Source of the DNA: Bacteroidales bacterium
GTDB lineage: Bacteria; Bacteroidota; Bacteroidia; Bacteroidales; F082
NCBI GenBank assembly: GCA_024400455.1
Contig: JAKSMU010000005.1
Location: forward strand, 124,001-188,000
Direction of reading: 5' to 3'
Length of the DNA stretch: 64,000 nucleotides
Shown here: one piece after another, positions 30,080 to 38,752 of the stretch
How the letters are laid out: the number at the start of each line of letters is the position of its first letter
Position numbering within the stretch: position 1 is the stretch's first letter
Notes under the pieces: model-generated
What the model was told of the DNA's origin: nothing
The model's input: only the letters and a program-made list of their open reading frames with translations
The model's database searches: none
Translations under genes and position numbers: made by a program

Positions 30080-31210
30080 ATGAAAAGAAATCTACTCCTG
30101 TTATTATTGGCTTTAGTGCCATGCTGTTTCATTCAGGCTCAGTGCTTTTTCCTGGACAGCTATTATTCAGACGACCACTTCGATCATGTCCAGTTCTATT
30201 ACAACAACGAAAACTTGTTGGAATCATACCATGTCACGACAGGTATCGAAGGCGAACAAGAAGAGTTCATCGACTCATTGTTTTATGATGAACGCGGCAA
30301 CGTGATTCGCGTCAACTCATACCAATATTACAATAACCAATGGATTTTCCCATGCTACATCGAATACACCTATGATGACAAAGACAACCGCACCAGCCGC
30401 ACCAACTACAACGATTTCGGCAGCGGCCACGAAATTCAGGGCGTCTACACCTATATTTATGAAGACAACGTGCTGACACGCTACGAGATGACCCTCGGCG
30501 GCATGCTTCTGATGCGCGGCACATACACCTATAATGCGCAAGGCCTTCTTGACGAACTGGTAGAAGAAACATACAGTTCATGGATGTACACTTGGGAAAA
30601 TTCTTCAAAAACCAAGCACACCTACGATGCCAACGGCAACGAAACCAAAACCGAATATTTTTACTGGGATTACAGTTGGGTTCCTGAACTGGTGACCACC
30701 CGCATTTTCGACGAAAACAACAACTGCACCATCCGAGAACAAAGCTACAACGGAACAGTAACCGACAGGGTTTCATACGCTTATGATACCGATTACAGCA
30801 TCAATGACTGCCTCATGCCTTATCATCCAGAACCAGCTTACACATGGGATGAATTCCATGGCAACAAACCTATTGGTTTTGGTTGGGAAGCCGCTAACGA
30901 TGGCGGACAACTGGTCTATGTATGCGATTATATTTTCCAATATGGCGAATTGGACAATGCCGTCAGCGCAAACTACGCAAGACCTGAAATGGCTGTGATT
31001 TTCCCTAATCCTACCGATGGCGAACTGAACATCAGCCTTGACGGCCTCAAGCGTGTTGAAATCCTTGATGTCAACGGCAAGCTGGTCATGCAAAGCGAAG
31101 CCAACGGCAAAATGCTGAAAATGAACGTATCCGGACTAGCTTCTGGCCTCTATTTCATCAAGTCGTACAACGGAATGACCTGCACCATGAATAAAATTCA
31201 GGTGAAATAA
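30080..31210 (+). CDS. Secreted YD-repeat-like protein with T9SS sorting domain
   Basis: This 376-residue protein begins with a signal peptide (MKRNLLLLLLALVPCCFIQAQ). The middle (about 45-230) repeats tyrosine-rich strands such as YDERGNVIRVNSYQYY, YTYDDKDNRTSRTNY, YTYNAQGLLDEL and YDANGNETKTEYFY. These resemble the short YD/RHS-like repeats of Bacteroidetes surface proteins. The C-terminus (about 305-376: VIFPNPTDGELNISL to LYFIKSYNGMT) is a type A T9SS sorting domain. It should be carried to the cell surface or released. Nothing catalytic is visible. Confidence 0.9.
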   Translation: MKRNLLLLLLALVPCCFIQAQCFFLDSYYSDDHFDHVQFYYNNENLLESYHVTTGIEGEQEEFIDSLFYDERGNVIRVNSYQYYNNQWIFPCYIEYTYDDKDNRTSRTNYNDFGSGHEIQGVYTYIYEDNVLTRYEMTLGGMLLMRGTYTYNAQGLLDELVEETYSSWMYTWENSSKTKHTYDANGNETKTEYFYWDYSWVPELVTTRIFDENNNCTIREQSYNGTVTDRVSYAYDTDYSINDCLMPYHPEPAYTWDEFHGNKPIGFGWEAANDGGQLVYVCDYIFQYGELDNAVSANYARPEMAVIFPNPTDGELNISLDGLKRVEILDVNGKLVMQSEANGKMLKMNVSGLASGLYFIKSYNGMTCTMNKIQVK

Positions 31211-31234
31211 TAGTTTTGGCATAAAAATCGATAA

Positions 31235-31293
31235 AAACAGTTCAAAGTGGTTCAAATGTTTTTATTCAAAACTTGAACCATTTTGAACTGTTT
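31235..31293. terminator. Long inverted repeat between T9SS-cargo gene and namZ
   Basis: Two 21-base arms (31235-31255 and 31273-31293) are complementary except for one G-T pair, with a 17-base loop. Each arm contains two TTCAA-type half-repeats (GTTCAAAGTGGTTCAA on the left). The right arm runs into TTTAATTTTC. It fits a terminator for the upstream gene, but it lies only 13 bases before the namZ start, so an operator role is also possible. Confidence 0.75.
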
Positions 31294-31305
31294 AATTTTC
31301 AGAAT

Positions 31306-32508
31306 ATGAAACGTGTATTTTTCTTGATTTCATCGCTGCTCATGATTTGCAGCGCAAGCCTCAAGGCTCAGATTTTCAAATTGGACGAAGGTCAAAAGAT
31401 TGCTTTCGTTCCAAAGGAACAGTATGTGTCGGCAGCACAGCAAATGGACGATTACCTGCCACTTTTGCAAGGCAAAAGAGTTGGCGTGGTTGGCAATCAA
31501 ACCAGCATCATCGGAACGACGCATCTTGTTGACGCACTGTTGGATGAAGGCATTAACATTAAGAAAATCTACACGCCAGAACATGGTTTCCGTGGCGCTG
31601 CTGATGCTGGAGCTAAAGTCAGCAGTGGAAAAGACGAAAAGACGGGACTTCCGATTGTCTCTCTTTATGGCAAAACCAAGAAACCTACACCGGAAATGCT
31701 ACAAGGCATCGATGTGATTTTATTTGACTTGCAAGATGTCGGCGTACGTTTCTACACTTACATTTCCACCCTTACATACGTCATGGAAGCTGCAGCCGAA
31801 AATAACATTCCTGTCATTGTTCTCGACCACCCCAATCCAAACGGCTTTTATGTTGATGGTCCGGTTTTGAAATCGGAAAACAAATCGTTTGTCGGAATGC
31901 ATGCCGTGCCAGTAGTTTACGGCATGACGATTGGCGAATACGGCAAAATGGTCAATGGAGAAAAATGGCTGAAAAACGGAATTCAATGCGATTTAACCGT
32001 AATACCTATTAGTAATTACAACCGCAATGCCATCTACGAACTGCCAGTGAAGCCATCACCGAACCTGCCAAATTGGGAATCGGTATACCTCTATCCTACC
32101 CTTTGCTTCTTTGAAGGCAGCATCGTCAGCGTGGGCCGTGGTACCGAAACACCTTTCCAAATTTTCGGACACCCAAGCATGCGTGGCGAATATAGTTTCA
32201 CTCCACAAAGCACATCTGGCGCGTCAAAACCTCTGCTGGAAGGTCAGCGCTGCCGAGGCGAAAACCTTGTGGAATTTGCCCATGGTTATGCTTTCAACGC
32301 CAACCAGTTGCATTTGGAATGGATTATTGAAGCCTACCAGCAACTCAGCGACAAAGATTTCTTCACCAACTATTTCCATCTGCTCTCTGGCGACAAAAAA
32401 CTCCGCAGTCAAATTGAGCAAGGCCTTTCTGTTGACGAAATCCGCACCAGCTGGAAAAAAGAAATTGACAAGTTTAAGGAAATTCGCAACAAATACTTGA
32501 TGTATTAA
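31306..32508 (+). CDS. namZ: NamZ-type exo-beta-N-acetylmuramidase (DUF1343)
   Basis: This 400-residue protein begins with a signal peptide (MKRVFFLISSLLMICSASLKA). The mature protein is a full DUF1343 domain: KRVGVVGNQTSI, KKIYTPEHGFRGAADAGAKV, LFDLQDVGVRFYTYISTL, PNPNGFYVDGPVL, GMTIGEYGKM and SVGRGTETPFQIFGHP. The founding member NamZ of Bacillus removes terminal MurNAc from peptidoglycan fragments; this one would act in the periplasm in wall turnover. I start at the ATG at 31306 so that the signal peptide is N-terminal. Its stop codon overlaps that of the convergent symporter gene. Confidence 0.93.
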   Translation: MKRVFFLISSLLMICSASLKAQIFKLDEGQKIAFVPKEQYVSAAQQMDDYLPLLQGKRVGVVGNQTSIIGTTHLVDALLDEGINIKKIYTPEHGFRGAADAGAKVSSGKDEKTGLPIVSLYGKTKKPTPEMLQGIDVILFDLQDVGVRFYTYISTLTYVMEAAAENNIPVIVLDHPNPNGFYVDGPVLKSENKSFVGMHAVPVVYGMTIGEYGKMVNGEKWLKNGIQCDLTVIPISNYNRNAIYELPVKPSPNLPNWESVYLYPTLCFFEGSIVSVGRGTETPFQIFGHPSMRGEYSFTPQSTSGASKPLLEGQRCRGENLVEFAHGYAFNANQLHLEWIIEAYQQLSDKDFFTNYFHLLSGDKKLRSQIEQGLSVDEIRTSWKKEIDKFKEIRNKYLMY

Positions 32509-33686
32509 GCCGCTTCCTTTTTCATTTTTCTCTCATTTATTGCATTCACAATCAAAGCGATGGCGCCATCGCCTGTTACATTGCATGCCGTTCCGAAACT
32601 ATCCATAGCGATGTACAAGGCAATCATCAGGCCGAGCATATCTTGTGTGAAGCCAAGAATCGAACTCAACACACCTAATGCCGCCATAATGGCACCGCCA
32701 GGAACTCCCGGAGCTGCAACCATTACGATGCCCAGCATACAGATAAAGCCCGCGTAAGTCCCTAAACCTAATGTCATGCCGTTCATCAACACGATGGCAT
32801 AGGAACATGCTACAATCTTTAAAATGCTGCCAGCCAAATGTATGGTAGCGCAAAGCGGAACCGTAAAGCCAGCAATGTCATCATTCACACCATTTTTCTT
32901 TGCCTGAGCCAAGGTAACCGGAATTGTGGCAGCCGACGATTGCGTTCCTAAAGCTGTAACATACGCCGGCAACATGTTGACCAAACACCTGAGAGGATTT
33001 TTCTTTGCGACAATTCCGGCCACACAAAACTGGAACAGCAACAACACGGCAGTCATGGCAAAGATTATGAGGATTACCTTGAGGAAGATGCTCAATATAA
33101 AACCAATTTCACTTTCAACGCAGATTTTCATGAAAATGCCAAAGATATAAATCGGAAACAACGGAATGATTGCCTTGGCAATCAGCATGTTGACCAAATC
33201 ACGGAATTCAATAAGAATATTCTTGAAAGTATCGCCTTTCACAGATGCGAGACCTAATCCCAAAACAAAAGCCAAAATTAAAGCTGTCATGACTTCCATC
33301 AAAGGTGGCATTTCGATGGTGAAATATGGCTCCACCGCATTTTTCGTCATGCTGCTTAAATCGGCAACCGAACCCGATTGTATGAAATTCGGGAACACCG
33401 TACTGCTTACAGAATAGGAGAAAAATCCGGAAATCAATGTCGAACCGTAGGCCAAAGCCACGGTTATCCACAGCAAACGACCTGCATTTTTACCTAATTC
33501 GGCAATACCCGGAGCAACCAAACCAATGATAATGAGCGGAATGATAAAATTCAGAAAATTTCCGAAAATCCCATTAAAAGTAACGAAAATCCTCACCAAC
33601 CAAGTCGGGAAGAAAAATGAACACGCGATGCCAAGAATAATGGCAACGATGACTTTTGGCAACAAGCCTATCTTTTTGATTTTCAT
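32505..33686 (-). CDS. Dicarboxylate/amino acid:cation symporter (DAACS), copy 1
   Basis: This 393-residue membrane protein has eight helices and two re-entrant loops typical of the DAACS/GltP/SstT family. Conserved segments are LGTQSSAATIPVTLAQ (HP1 serine-rich hairpin), IHLAGSILKIVA, AAPGVPGGAIMA (HP2) and DSFGTACNVTGDGAIALIV (substrate-binding helix 8). It imports a dicarboxylate or a small amino acid with Na+ or H+. The stop codon overlaps the convergent namZ stop on the palindrome TTAA. A second DAACS gene lies at 38753-39979. Confidence 0.93.
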   Translation of the reverse strand: MKIKKIGLLPKVIVAIILGIACSFFFPTWLVRIFVTFNGIFGNFLNFIIPLIIIGLVAPGIAELGKNAGRLLWITVALAYGSTLISGFFSYSVSSTVFPNFIQSGSVADLSSMTKNAVEPYFTIEMPPLMEVMTALILAFVLGLGLASVKGDTFKNILIEFRDLVNMLIAKAIIPLFPIYIFGIFMKICVESEIGFILSIFLKVILIIFAMTAVLLLFQFCVAGIVAKKNPLRCLVNMLPAYVTALGTQSSAATIPVTLAQAKKNGVNDDIAGFTVPLCATIHLAGSILKIVACSYAIVLMNGMTLGLGTYAGFICMLGIVMVAAPGVPGGAIMAALGVLSSILGFTQDMLGLMIALYIAMDSFGTACNVTGDGAIALIVNAINERKMKKEAA

Positions 33687-33705
33687 AATAATCCATCTAA
33701 TAAAA

Positions 33706-33736
33706 ATGCCGCCATTGTGATTTACAACGGCGGCAT
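33706..33736 (-). terminator. Terminator downstream of the aminotransferase gene
   Basis: Arms ATGCCGCC and GGCGGCAT enclose a partly paired TTGT/ACAA inner stem. On the minus strand it is followed by TTTTTATT, so it ends the aminotransferase transcript. Confidence 0.8.
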
Positions 33737-33754
33737 GTCATAATTTACACAGAA

Positions 33755-34954
33755 TTAGAAATGCATTCTGCCTGGATAAACCTTCAAGGCTTCTTCAAGG
33801 CATTTCAATGCAGCCTGCAAGTCTTCGACCTTCAAGCAGTAACTGATACGGACTTCGTCCTTACCCATACCTTCAACCGAATAGAAACCAGTGGCAGGAG
33901 CCAGCATGACAGTTTCACCATTATAGTTGAATTCTTCAAGCAACCACTTGCAGAAAGCATCAGAATCATCGATAGGAAGACGAGCCACAGCATAGAAAGC
34001 ACCTCTTGGCGTTGGGCAGAAGCAACCAGGAATAGCATTCACGCCAACCACGACACAATTGCGGCGTGCCAAATATTCATTCTTAACCTCAGCGAAATAC
34101 TCCTCAGGAGTATCGACAGCAGCTTCAGCAAAAACTTGGCTGAAAGCTGAAGGGCACAAACGGGCTTGAGCATATTTCATGGCAGCCTTCATCACTTCCT
34201 TGTTCTTAGAGACGAACATGCCCAGACGGGCACCGCAAGCACTGTAACGCTTTGATACTGAGTCGAACATAATGACATGATCATCAATACCCAGATTCAA
34301 GGATGGGAACACATACTTGCCATCGTAAGCAAATTCACGATACACTTCGTCGACAAACAGGAACAAGTCGTATTTCTTAACAAGATCAGCCAATTGATGC
34401 AATTCCTCTTCCGAATAAACAGCACCCGTAGGGTTGTTAGGATTGCAAATCATGATGGCCTTCGTCTTATTGGTAATGACCTTTTCGAATTCCTCGATTG
34501 AAGGAAGCGCAAAGCCCCTGTGGATGAACGACATGATAGGCTTCACTACCACATCCGATTCTGTAGCGAAACCATTGTAGTTAGCGTAGAACGGTTCAGG
34601 AATAATGACTTCGTCACCAGCATCCAAGCAGACACCGAAAGCAAACTGAATGGCTTCAGAACCACCATTGGTGAGGATGATTTCGTCTTCCGTAACATCG
34701 ATTCCCCACTTTTTGTAGTATTCAGTCATTTTTCTACGGGTTGATGCTTCACCTGCCGAATGTGTGTAAGCCAACACTTTCCAGCGGTAATCGTTCAACG
34801 CTTCAAGAGCGAAACGAGGCGTTTCGATGTCAGGCTGACCAATATTGAGATGATAGACTTTAATGCCTCTTGCCTTAGCTGCGTCTGAATAAGGGACGAG
34901 TCGGCGGATAGGCGACGCAGGCATTGCCTGACCTTTTTTAGATACTTGTGGCAT
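33755..34954 (-). CDS. Pyridoxal-phosphate aminotransferase, aspartate-aminotransferase class I
   Basis: This 399-residue fold-I aminotransferase has NGGSEAIQFAF, the NPNNPTGAVYS motif with its Asn-Pro-Thr-Gly, FVDEVYREF with the PLP-pyridine Asp, and the Schiff-base lysine in DSVSKRYSACGARLG. The arginine binding the alpha-carboxylate lies near the end in EVRISYCL. It probably makes aspartate, alanine or a related amino acid; specificity is not readable. The start ATG is at 34954. It is monocistronic, with a terminator at 33706-33736. Confidence 0.93.
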   Translation of the reverse strand: MPQVSKKGQAMPASPIRRLVPYSDAAKARGIKVYHLNIGQPDIETPRFALEALNDYRWKVLAYTHSAGEASTRRKMTEYYKKWGIDVTEDEIILTNGGSEAIQFAFGVCLDAGDEVIIPEPFYANYNGFATESDVVVKPIMSFIHRGFALPSIEEFEKVITNKTKAIMICNPNNPTGAVYSEEELHQLADLVKKYDLFLFVDEVYREFAYDGKYVFPSLNLGIDDHVIMFDSVSKRYSACGARLGMFVSKNKEVMKAAMKYAQARLCPSAFSQVFAEAAVDTPEEYFAEVKNEYLARRNCVVVGVNAIPGCFCPTPRGAFYAVARLPIDDSDAFCKWLLEEFNYNGETVMLAPATGFYSVEGMGKDEVRISYCLKVEDLQAALKCLEEALKVYPGRMHF

Positions 34955-35033
34955 AAGATTATATTATAGGTGTTTGAAATTAAAAAAGCCATCTAAATTG
35001 ATTAGACAGCTTTTAGTTGAATTTTTTATTGAA

Positions 35034-35480
35034 TTATCTGTTATTGACAGGAGAACCTGAACCAAAGTTATTTTCAGGCATTGCTTCAGCCGGCTGATCC
35101 AAGACGGTGCCCTTAATACGAAGGACAACGGTGCCGTTCTGAATAGCATTTGACGTGACAGTCACAGTCTTGTTGATAATGCCCGGACGATTGGTCCTGT
35201 AGGTTACCTTAATGACTTCCGATTCGCCAGGAAGAATTGGTTCCTTTGGCCAAGTAGGAATTGTGCAGCCGCAGCTTGACTTCGGTTTCTGAACTATCAG
35301 AGGTTCATTACCGGTGTTAGTGAAACGGAATTCACATTCGCCATTGCCGTTGTAAGGCACGTTGCCATAATCGTGGACGGTCTTTTCAAACTCGATTTCA
35401 GCGCCATTTCTGACTTCCTGAGCTTTCACTGCTCCTGCAAACAAGAGGAACAGGCCAAGTAAACAAACTACTTTCTTCAT
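35034..35480 (-). CDS. Secreted DUF1573 protein
   Basis: This 148-residue protein begins with a signal peptide (MKKVVCLLGLFLLFAGAVKA). The rest is one immunoglobulin-like DUF1573 domain: EFEKTVHDYGNVPYNG, CEFRFTNTGNEPLIVQ, the Cys pair in SSCGCTIPTWPKEPILPGE and VKVTYRTNRPGIINKTVTV. The family is widespread in Bacteroidetes and unassigned; the CGC pair may bind metal or form a disulfide. I chose the ATG at 35480; the GTG three codons earlier is the alternative. It runs opposite to the downstream tRNA promoter. Confidence 0.9.
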   Translation of the reverse strand: MKKVVCLLGLFLLFAGAVKAQEVRNGAEIEFEKTVHDYGNVPYNGNGECEFRFTNTGNEPLIVQKPKSSCGCTIPTWPKEPILPGESEVIKVTYRTNRPGIINKTVTVTSNAIQNGTVVLRIKGTVLDQPAEAMPENNFGSGSPVNNR

Positions 35481-35611
35481 TTTTATCACTTATTTTAAAA
35501 TTGCACAAAAGTATGAATTTATTCTGAATGTGTGCGCAAACTTTTGATTTTTTGCACAAAAATCAATTATCCAAAAACCATACCAAAAACAGAAGAAAAA
35601 AAATTCATTTT

Positions 35612-35645
35612 TTTGTTGCGCGTATTGAAAAATGTACTACTTTTG
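35612..35645 (+). promoter_or_regulatory. Promoter of the tRNA-Met gene
   Basis: The -7 element TACTTTTG (35638-35645) fits TAnnTTTG and sits 13 bases before the tRNA. For the -33 element, TTTG at 35612 gives a 22-base spacer and GTTG at 35615 gives 19. Confidence 0.75.
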
Positions 35646-35658
35646 CACCCCGAAAGAC

Positions 35659-35732
35659 GGCGGGATAGCTCAGTAGGTTAGAGCGTCGGATTCATAACCC
35701 GGAGGTCATGAGTTCAATTCTCATTCCCGCTA
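35659..35732 (+). tRNA. tRNA-Met (anticodon CAT)
   Basis: The cloverleaf folds as acceptor GGCGGGA/TCCCGCT (first pair G-T), D-stem GCTC/GAGC, anticodon loop TTCATAA, T-arm ATGAG-TTCAATT-CTCAT and discriminator A. The CCA tail is not encoded. The anticodon stem has one A-C mismatch next to the loop. CAT can belong to elongator Met, initiator Met or, if the C is modified to lysidine, Ile. The G1-U72 pair and the lack of three G-C pairs in the anticodon stem argue against a standard initiator. Confidence 0.93.
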
Positions 35733-35736
35733 CTTC

Positions 35737-35768
35737 AGAAGCAAGGTCAAAAGCCTTGCTTCTTTCGT
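35737..35768 (+). terminator. Terminator after tRNA-Met
   Basis: The perfect 10-bp stem AGAAGCAAGG / CCTTGCTTCT with a 7-base loop is followed by a T-rich tract. Nearly the same stem is used at 36958-36987. Confidence 0.85.
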
Positions 35769-36018
35769 TTTTAGTGTGGATTTCAAAAATCAATTTTCTC
35801 TCCCAAGAACTTACTACAAGCATCTTCTCCTTATCACTAAGGCAAATAAAGATAATCCACAACTAAATTCCGTCATATAGATTTTTACGGAAAAAGCAGA
35901 CATTAGGAAAAAACACATTATATTTGCAGCATTGATGTCTTTGAGGGCTGTTTAATGGACTTCGCAGAACTCAGAGAGTCAATATGAAATAATGTAAAAC
36001 AGAAGTCCTTGCATTTAT

Positions 36019-36933
36019 ATGAAAAAAACATTGGTTTTATTTTTGCTGATGCTAACGGCTTCATTCGGTTTTGCGGCACAAGACTATTATTACACCTTAC
36101 TGTTTGGTAAGGCCGGAGACCTGCTTCTACCTGCTAAAATCGTGGCTTCCAGCATTGCTGTCGATAAAGATTGCGTGAGCGCGTCAGCAACCGAAAACCC
36201 ATCCGTCATTCATCTTGAAGGACGCAAACTCGGCAGCGCCGTTGTGACATGCCGTCTCGCCTCTGGAACAAATGTCTCCATCCATGTCCGCGTGGTCTCG
36301 TCGTTCCAAGCGCTTGTGAAAGACGTTAAAGACACAAACAACGGTGTCGAATGGGACGGAGTCTATCAGTTCATCCGCCCTTCTGGAGATTACAGCTTCT
36401 CCTACACGGTTTATGACCATTCCGAAAGCTGGGACTATGCAGTTCAATATGTTAATCCTCGATACTATTTTTGGGATGGCCAATACGGAATCAATCATCT
36501 TTATGATGGAGAACGCGAGCTATACCTTATCACCAACACGAGTGCGAATGACAGCACTTGGTACACCACTGATGGCGATCGCTTGGGAGACAGATATACC
36601 AACCTCGAAACCTCACACACAGAATACCTTGAAAACAGAGATGCCAATATTGCAATACGCGGTGGTTTCGAATATCTGCAACTGTTGGAAGAGACTTTTG
36701 AAAACACCTTCATGAAAGTATTCCGTCAATATGGCAAGAGCAACAAGGATTTAGCCAAACATTTCGTTGGCTATGACTACTGTTGCGGTGTGCGATGCTG
36801 GGTTTTTGAAGGCCGCGGATTAAACACCATCAACTACACTTTTTGGGTGGATCCGGCCAACGGAATGTGCCTTCGTTGCATTTACAATGAAGACGAGCTC
36901 TTTGAGGTTACAAAGTATGACATGAAAGACTAA
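36019..36933 (+). CDS. Exported protein of unknown function
   Basis: This 304-residue protein has a signal peptide (MKKTLVLFLLMLTASFGFA, cleavage after Ala19 or Ala20). I do not recognise the family. Residues about 28-95 look like an Ig/BIG-like strand domain (VIHLEGRKLGSAVVTC... VSIHVRVVSS), as found in secretin N-termini and surface proteins. The remainder is rich in Tyr, Asp and Trp, ending YTFWVDPANGMCLRCIYNEDELFEVTKYDM, and has four Cys in the last 45 residues. No lipobox and no T9SS tail are present, so it is probably periplasmic. It is flanked by two near-identical terminators. Confidence 0.82.
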   Translation: MKKTLVLFLLMLTASFGFAAQDYYYTLLFGKAGDLLLPAKIVASSIAVDKDCVSASATENPSVIHLEGRKLGSAVVTCRLASGTNVSIHVRVVSSFQALVKDVKDTNNGVEWDGVYQFIRPSGDYSFSYTVYDHSESWDYAVQYVNPRYYFWDGQYGINHLYDGERELYLITNTSANDSTWYTTDGDRLGDRYTNLETSHTEYLENRDANIAIRGGFEYLQLLEETFENTFMKVFRQYGKSNKDLAKHFVGYDYCCGVRCWVFEGRGLNTINYTFWVDPANGMCLRCIYNEDELFEVTKYDMKD

Positions 36934-36957
36934 GAAAGAAACAAACAATCATTTTAT

Positions 36958-36990
36958 AAAGAAGCAAGGTCACAGCCTTGCTTCTTTCAT
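36958..36990 (+). terminator. Terminator after the exported protein gene
   Basis: A 12-bp perfect stem AAAGAAGCAAGG / CCTTGCTTCTTT with a 6-base loop is followed by CATTTATG. The stem matches the terminator at 35737-35763. Confidence 0.85.
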
Positions 36991-37018
36991 TTATGGTGTT
37001 GATTTACAGCTTACAAAA

Positions 37019-37903
37019 TCATTCTCCCTTTTTCGTCGTCAGAATCATGAAAAGGATGGAGAAAAGAATCAGCACCACGCCGATGGCGACATTCAGCGTG
37101 AAAGGCTCGTGAAACACGGCCACGCCTATGAAAATGGCCGTCAAAGGTTCCAAAATGCCCATCACCGAGGTCTTCGTGGCGCCGATTTTTTTTGTGGCCG
37201 CTGCCAAAGTGATGGTCGCTAATGCCGTTGGCAAAATGGCCAATCCAATCACATTCAGCCAGCACGAAGCATCAGGCATTCTGTTGAGTTCCATACCGCA
37301 TTTTGTGAAGAAGAACAAAACAATAGTGCCAATCAGGAAACAGTAAAAGGTCAAGGTCAGGTTAGGCAAGGCCTTCACTTCCTTGCTTTGGTTGACAAAT
37401 ATTATAAATAAGGTGTAGCACAAACCAGACAGCACCACCAAGACGATGCCGCGCCAGTCAATCAAGCCGCCCTCGCCGTTCAGCGAAAGCAAGACCGCAC
37501 CCGCAACGCCGGCAAAGATGGAAACCCAGGTCTGCCAACTTGACCGCTGCCCGAAAAACATCATAATCACCGCAACCATAATGGGATAAACATACAACAC
37601 ACTGGTCGCAATGCCCGATGGAATAAACTTGTAAGAAATGAAAAGCGTGATGCTGCACAAAGTAAACAGCGTCCCGACTATAGTCATCAATCCAAATTGT
37701 TTCCAACTGATTTTCAATTGTTTTCCAGCAACCAACATAAAGACAAGCATCAACAGAACCGCCATGCCATAACGGTAAAACAGCAACGAATTGACATCCA
37801 ATCCCTTATTCAAAACCGGCACGCCAAACAAAGGATTCATGCCGTAAGTGATTCCCGACAAAATACCGGCCAGATAGCCCCACCATGTTGATTTATTTTT
37901 CAT
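37019..37903 (-). CDS. EamA/DMT-family transporter, copy 2
   Basis: This 294-residue protein has ten hydrophobic helices and two EamA repeats (the first beginning WGYLAGILSGITYGMNPLFGVPVL, the second near residue 150, IDWRGIVLVVLSGLCYTLF). The late motif SVMGILEPLTAIFIGVAVFHEP is typical for RarD/EamA exporters. The substrate is unknown. It lies on the minus strand, separated from truA by a word-like repeat spacer. Confidence 0.91.
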   Translation of the reverse strand: MKNKSTWWGYLAGILSGITYGMNPLFGVPVLNKGLDVNSLLFYRYGMAVLLMLVFMLVAGKQLKISWKQFGLMTIVGTLFTLCSITLFISYKFIPSGIATSVLYVYPIMVAVIMMFFGQRSSWQTWVSIFAGVAGAVLLSLNGEGGLIDWRGIVLVVLSGLCYTLFIIFVNQSKEVKALPNLTLTFYCFLIGTIVLFFFTKCGMELNRMPDASCWLNVIGLAILPTALATITLAAATKKIGATKTSVMGILEPLTAIFIGVAVFHEPFTLNVAIGVVLILFSILFMILTTKKGE

Positions 37904-37909
37904 TTTATA

Positions 37910-37995
37910 TTCTTTGACTCTTTGACAATTAGACTTTTAGACTCTTTGACCTTTGGACGCTTTGGACTTTTGAACAATTTTTGAACATTTTTCTT
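37910..37995. repeat. Word-like repeat spacer between truA and the EamA gene
   Basis: The spacer repeats CTTTGACTCTTTGAC, TTAGACTTTTAGACTC, CTTTGGACGCTTTGGAC and TTTTGAAC-type words. The style matches 7825-7962. It is non-coding. Confidence 0.7.
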
Positions 37996-38011
37996 TTCAA
38001 TTTTTCACCCT

Positions 38012-38749
38012 TCACCAAACGTATTCCACTTCTTCCAAAAACAAGGCGTGAGCCGGAACGGATAATCCTGCCGAACAACGGTCTTTCAGTTCAACGACTC
38101 TACGGAAATCCTCCAAACTCATTTTACCACGCCCGACCTCAAGCAAAGTACCCACGATAGCGCGAACCATATTGCGCAAAAAACGGTCAGCCTTGATGCG
38201 GAATACCAGCTGCCCATCCTGTTCAAACCAACGGGCCTCCATGATTTTGCAATTGTTCGTTTTAACTTGCGTGTGCAGTTTTGAAAAACTCGTAAAGTCT
38301 TCGTATTCAAACAATAAATCAGCTGCCTGCTGCATCATTGCCACATCCAAATCACCATAAAGGTAATACGAATCCTGCGTATGGAAAGGATTTTTGGTGC
38401 GTGAAATATAGTAATGATAGGTGCGCGAAACGGCATCGAAACGCGCATGAAGATTATCGTCAACCTGCCAAATCTTATAAATCACAATGTCGCCCGGCAA
38501 AAACAAATTGACCTGTTCCGTCAAATAAGCAACATCTGCAATTGGTTCCGCAACATCAAAATGCGCATAGTAATTGCGGGCATGGACCCCCGTATCGGTA
38601 CGGCCACAACCTGTAATGGCAATTTTCTGTCCAATCTTGAAACTCAGGCACTTTTCAAGTTCCTCTTGAATGCTATTTGATTGAGGCTGAATCTGATAAC
38701 CATGATAATTGGTTCCATTATAGGCAAGATGAATAAAATAACGTGGCAT
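38012..38749 (-). CDS. truA: tRNA pseudouridine(38-40) synthase
   Basis: This 245-residue protein has the catalytic Asp in the TruA motif GCGRTDTGVHARN, the start YFIHLAYNGTNYHGYQIQP, and a late MVRAIVGTLLEVGRGK segment that completes the active site. It modifies uridines 38-40 of the anticodon arm of many tRNAs. Length fits the family. It begins 3 bases after the stop of the DAACS gene on the same strand, so the two are probably co-transcribed. Confidence 0.97.
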   Translation of the reverse strand: MPRYFIHLAYNGTNYHGYQIQPQSNSIQEELEKCLSFKIGQKIAITGCGRTDTGVHARNYYAHFDVAEPIADVAYLTEQVNLFLPGDIVIYKIWQVDDNLHARFDAVSRTYHYYISRTKNPFHTQDSYYLYGDLDVAMMQQAADLLFEYEDFTSFSKLHTQVKTNNCKIMEARWFEQDGQLVFRIKADRFLRNMVRAIVGTLLEVGRGKMSLEDFRRVVELKDRCSAGLSVPAHALFLEEVEYVW

Positions 38750-38752
38750 AAC

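Noticed and set aside
35659..35732. Initiator tRNA
   Set aside because: Position 1-72 can form a G-U pair and the three G-C pairs of an initiator anticodon stem are absent; Met or Ile2 is more likely.
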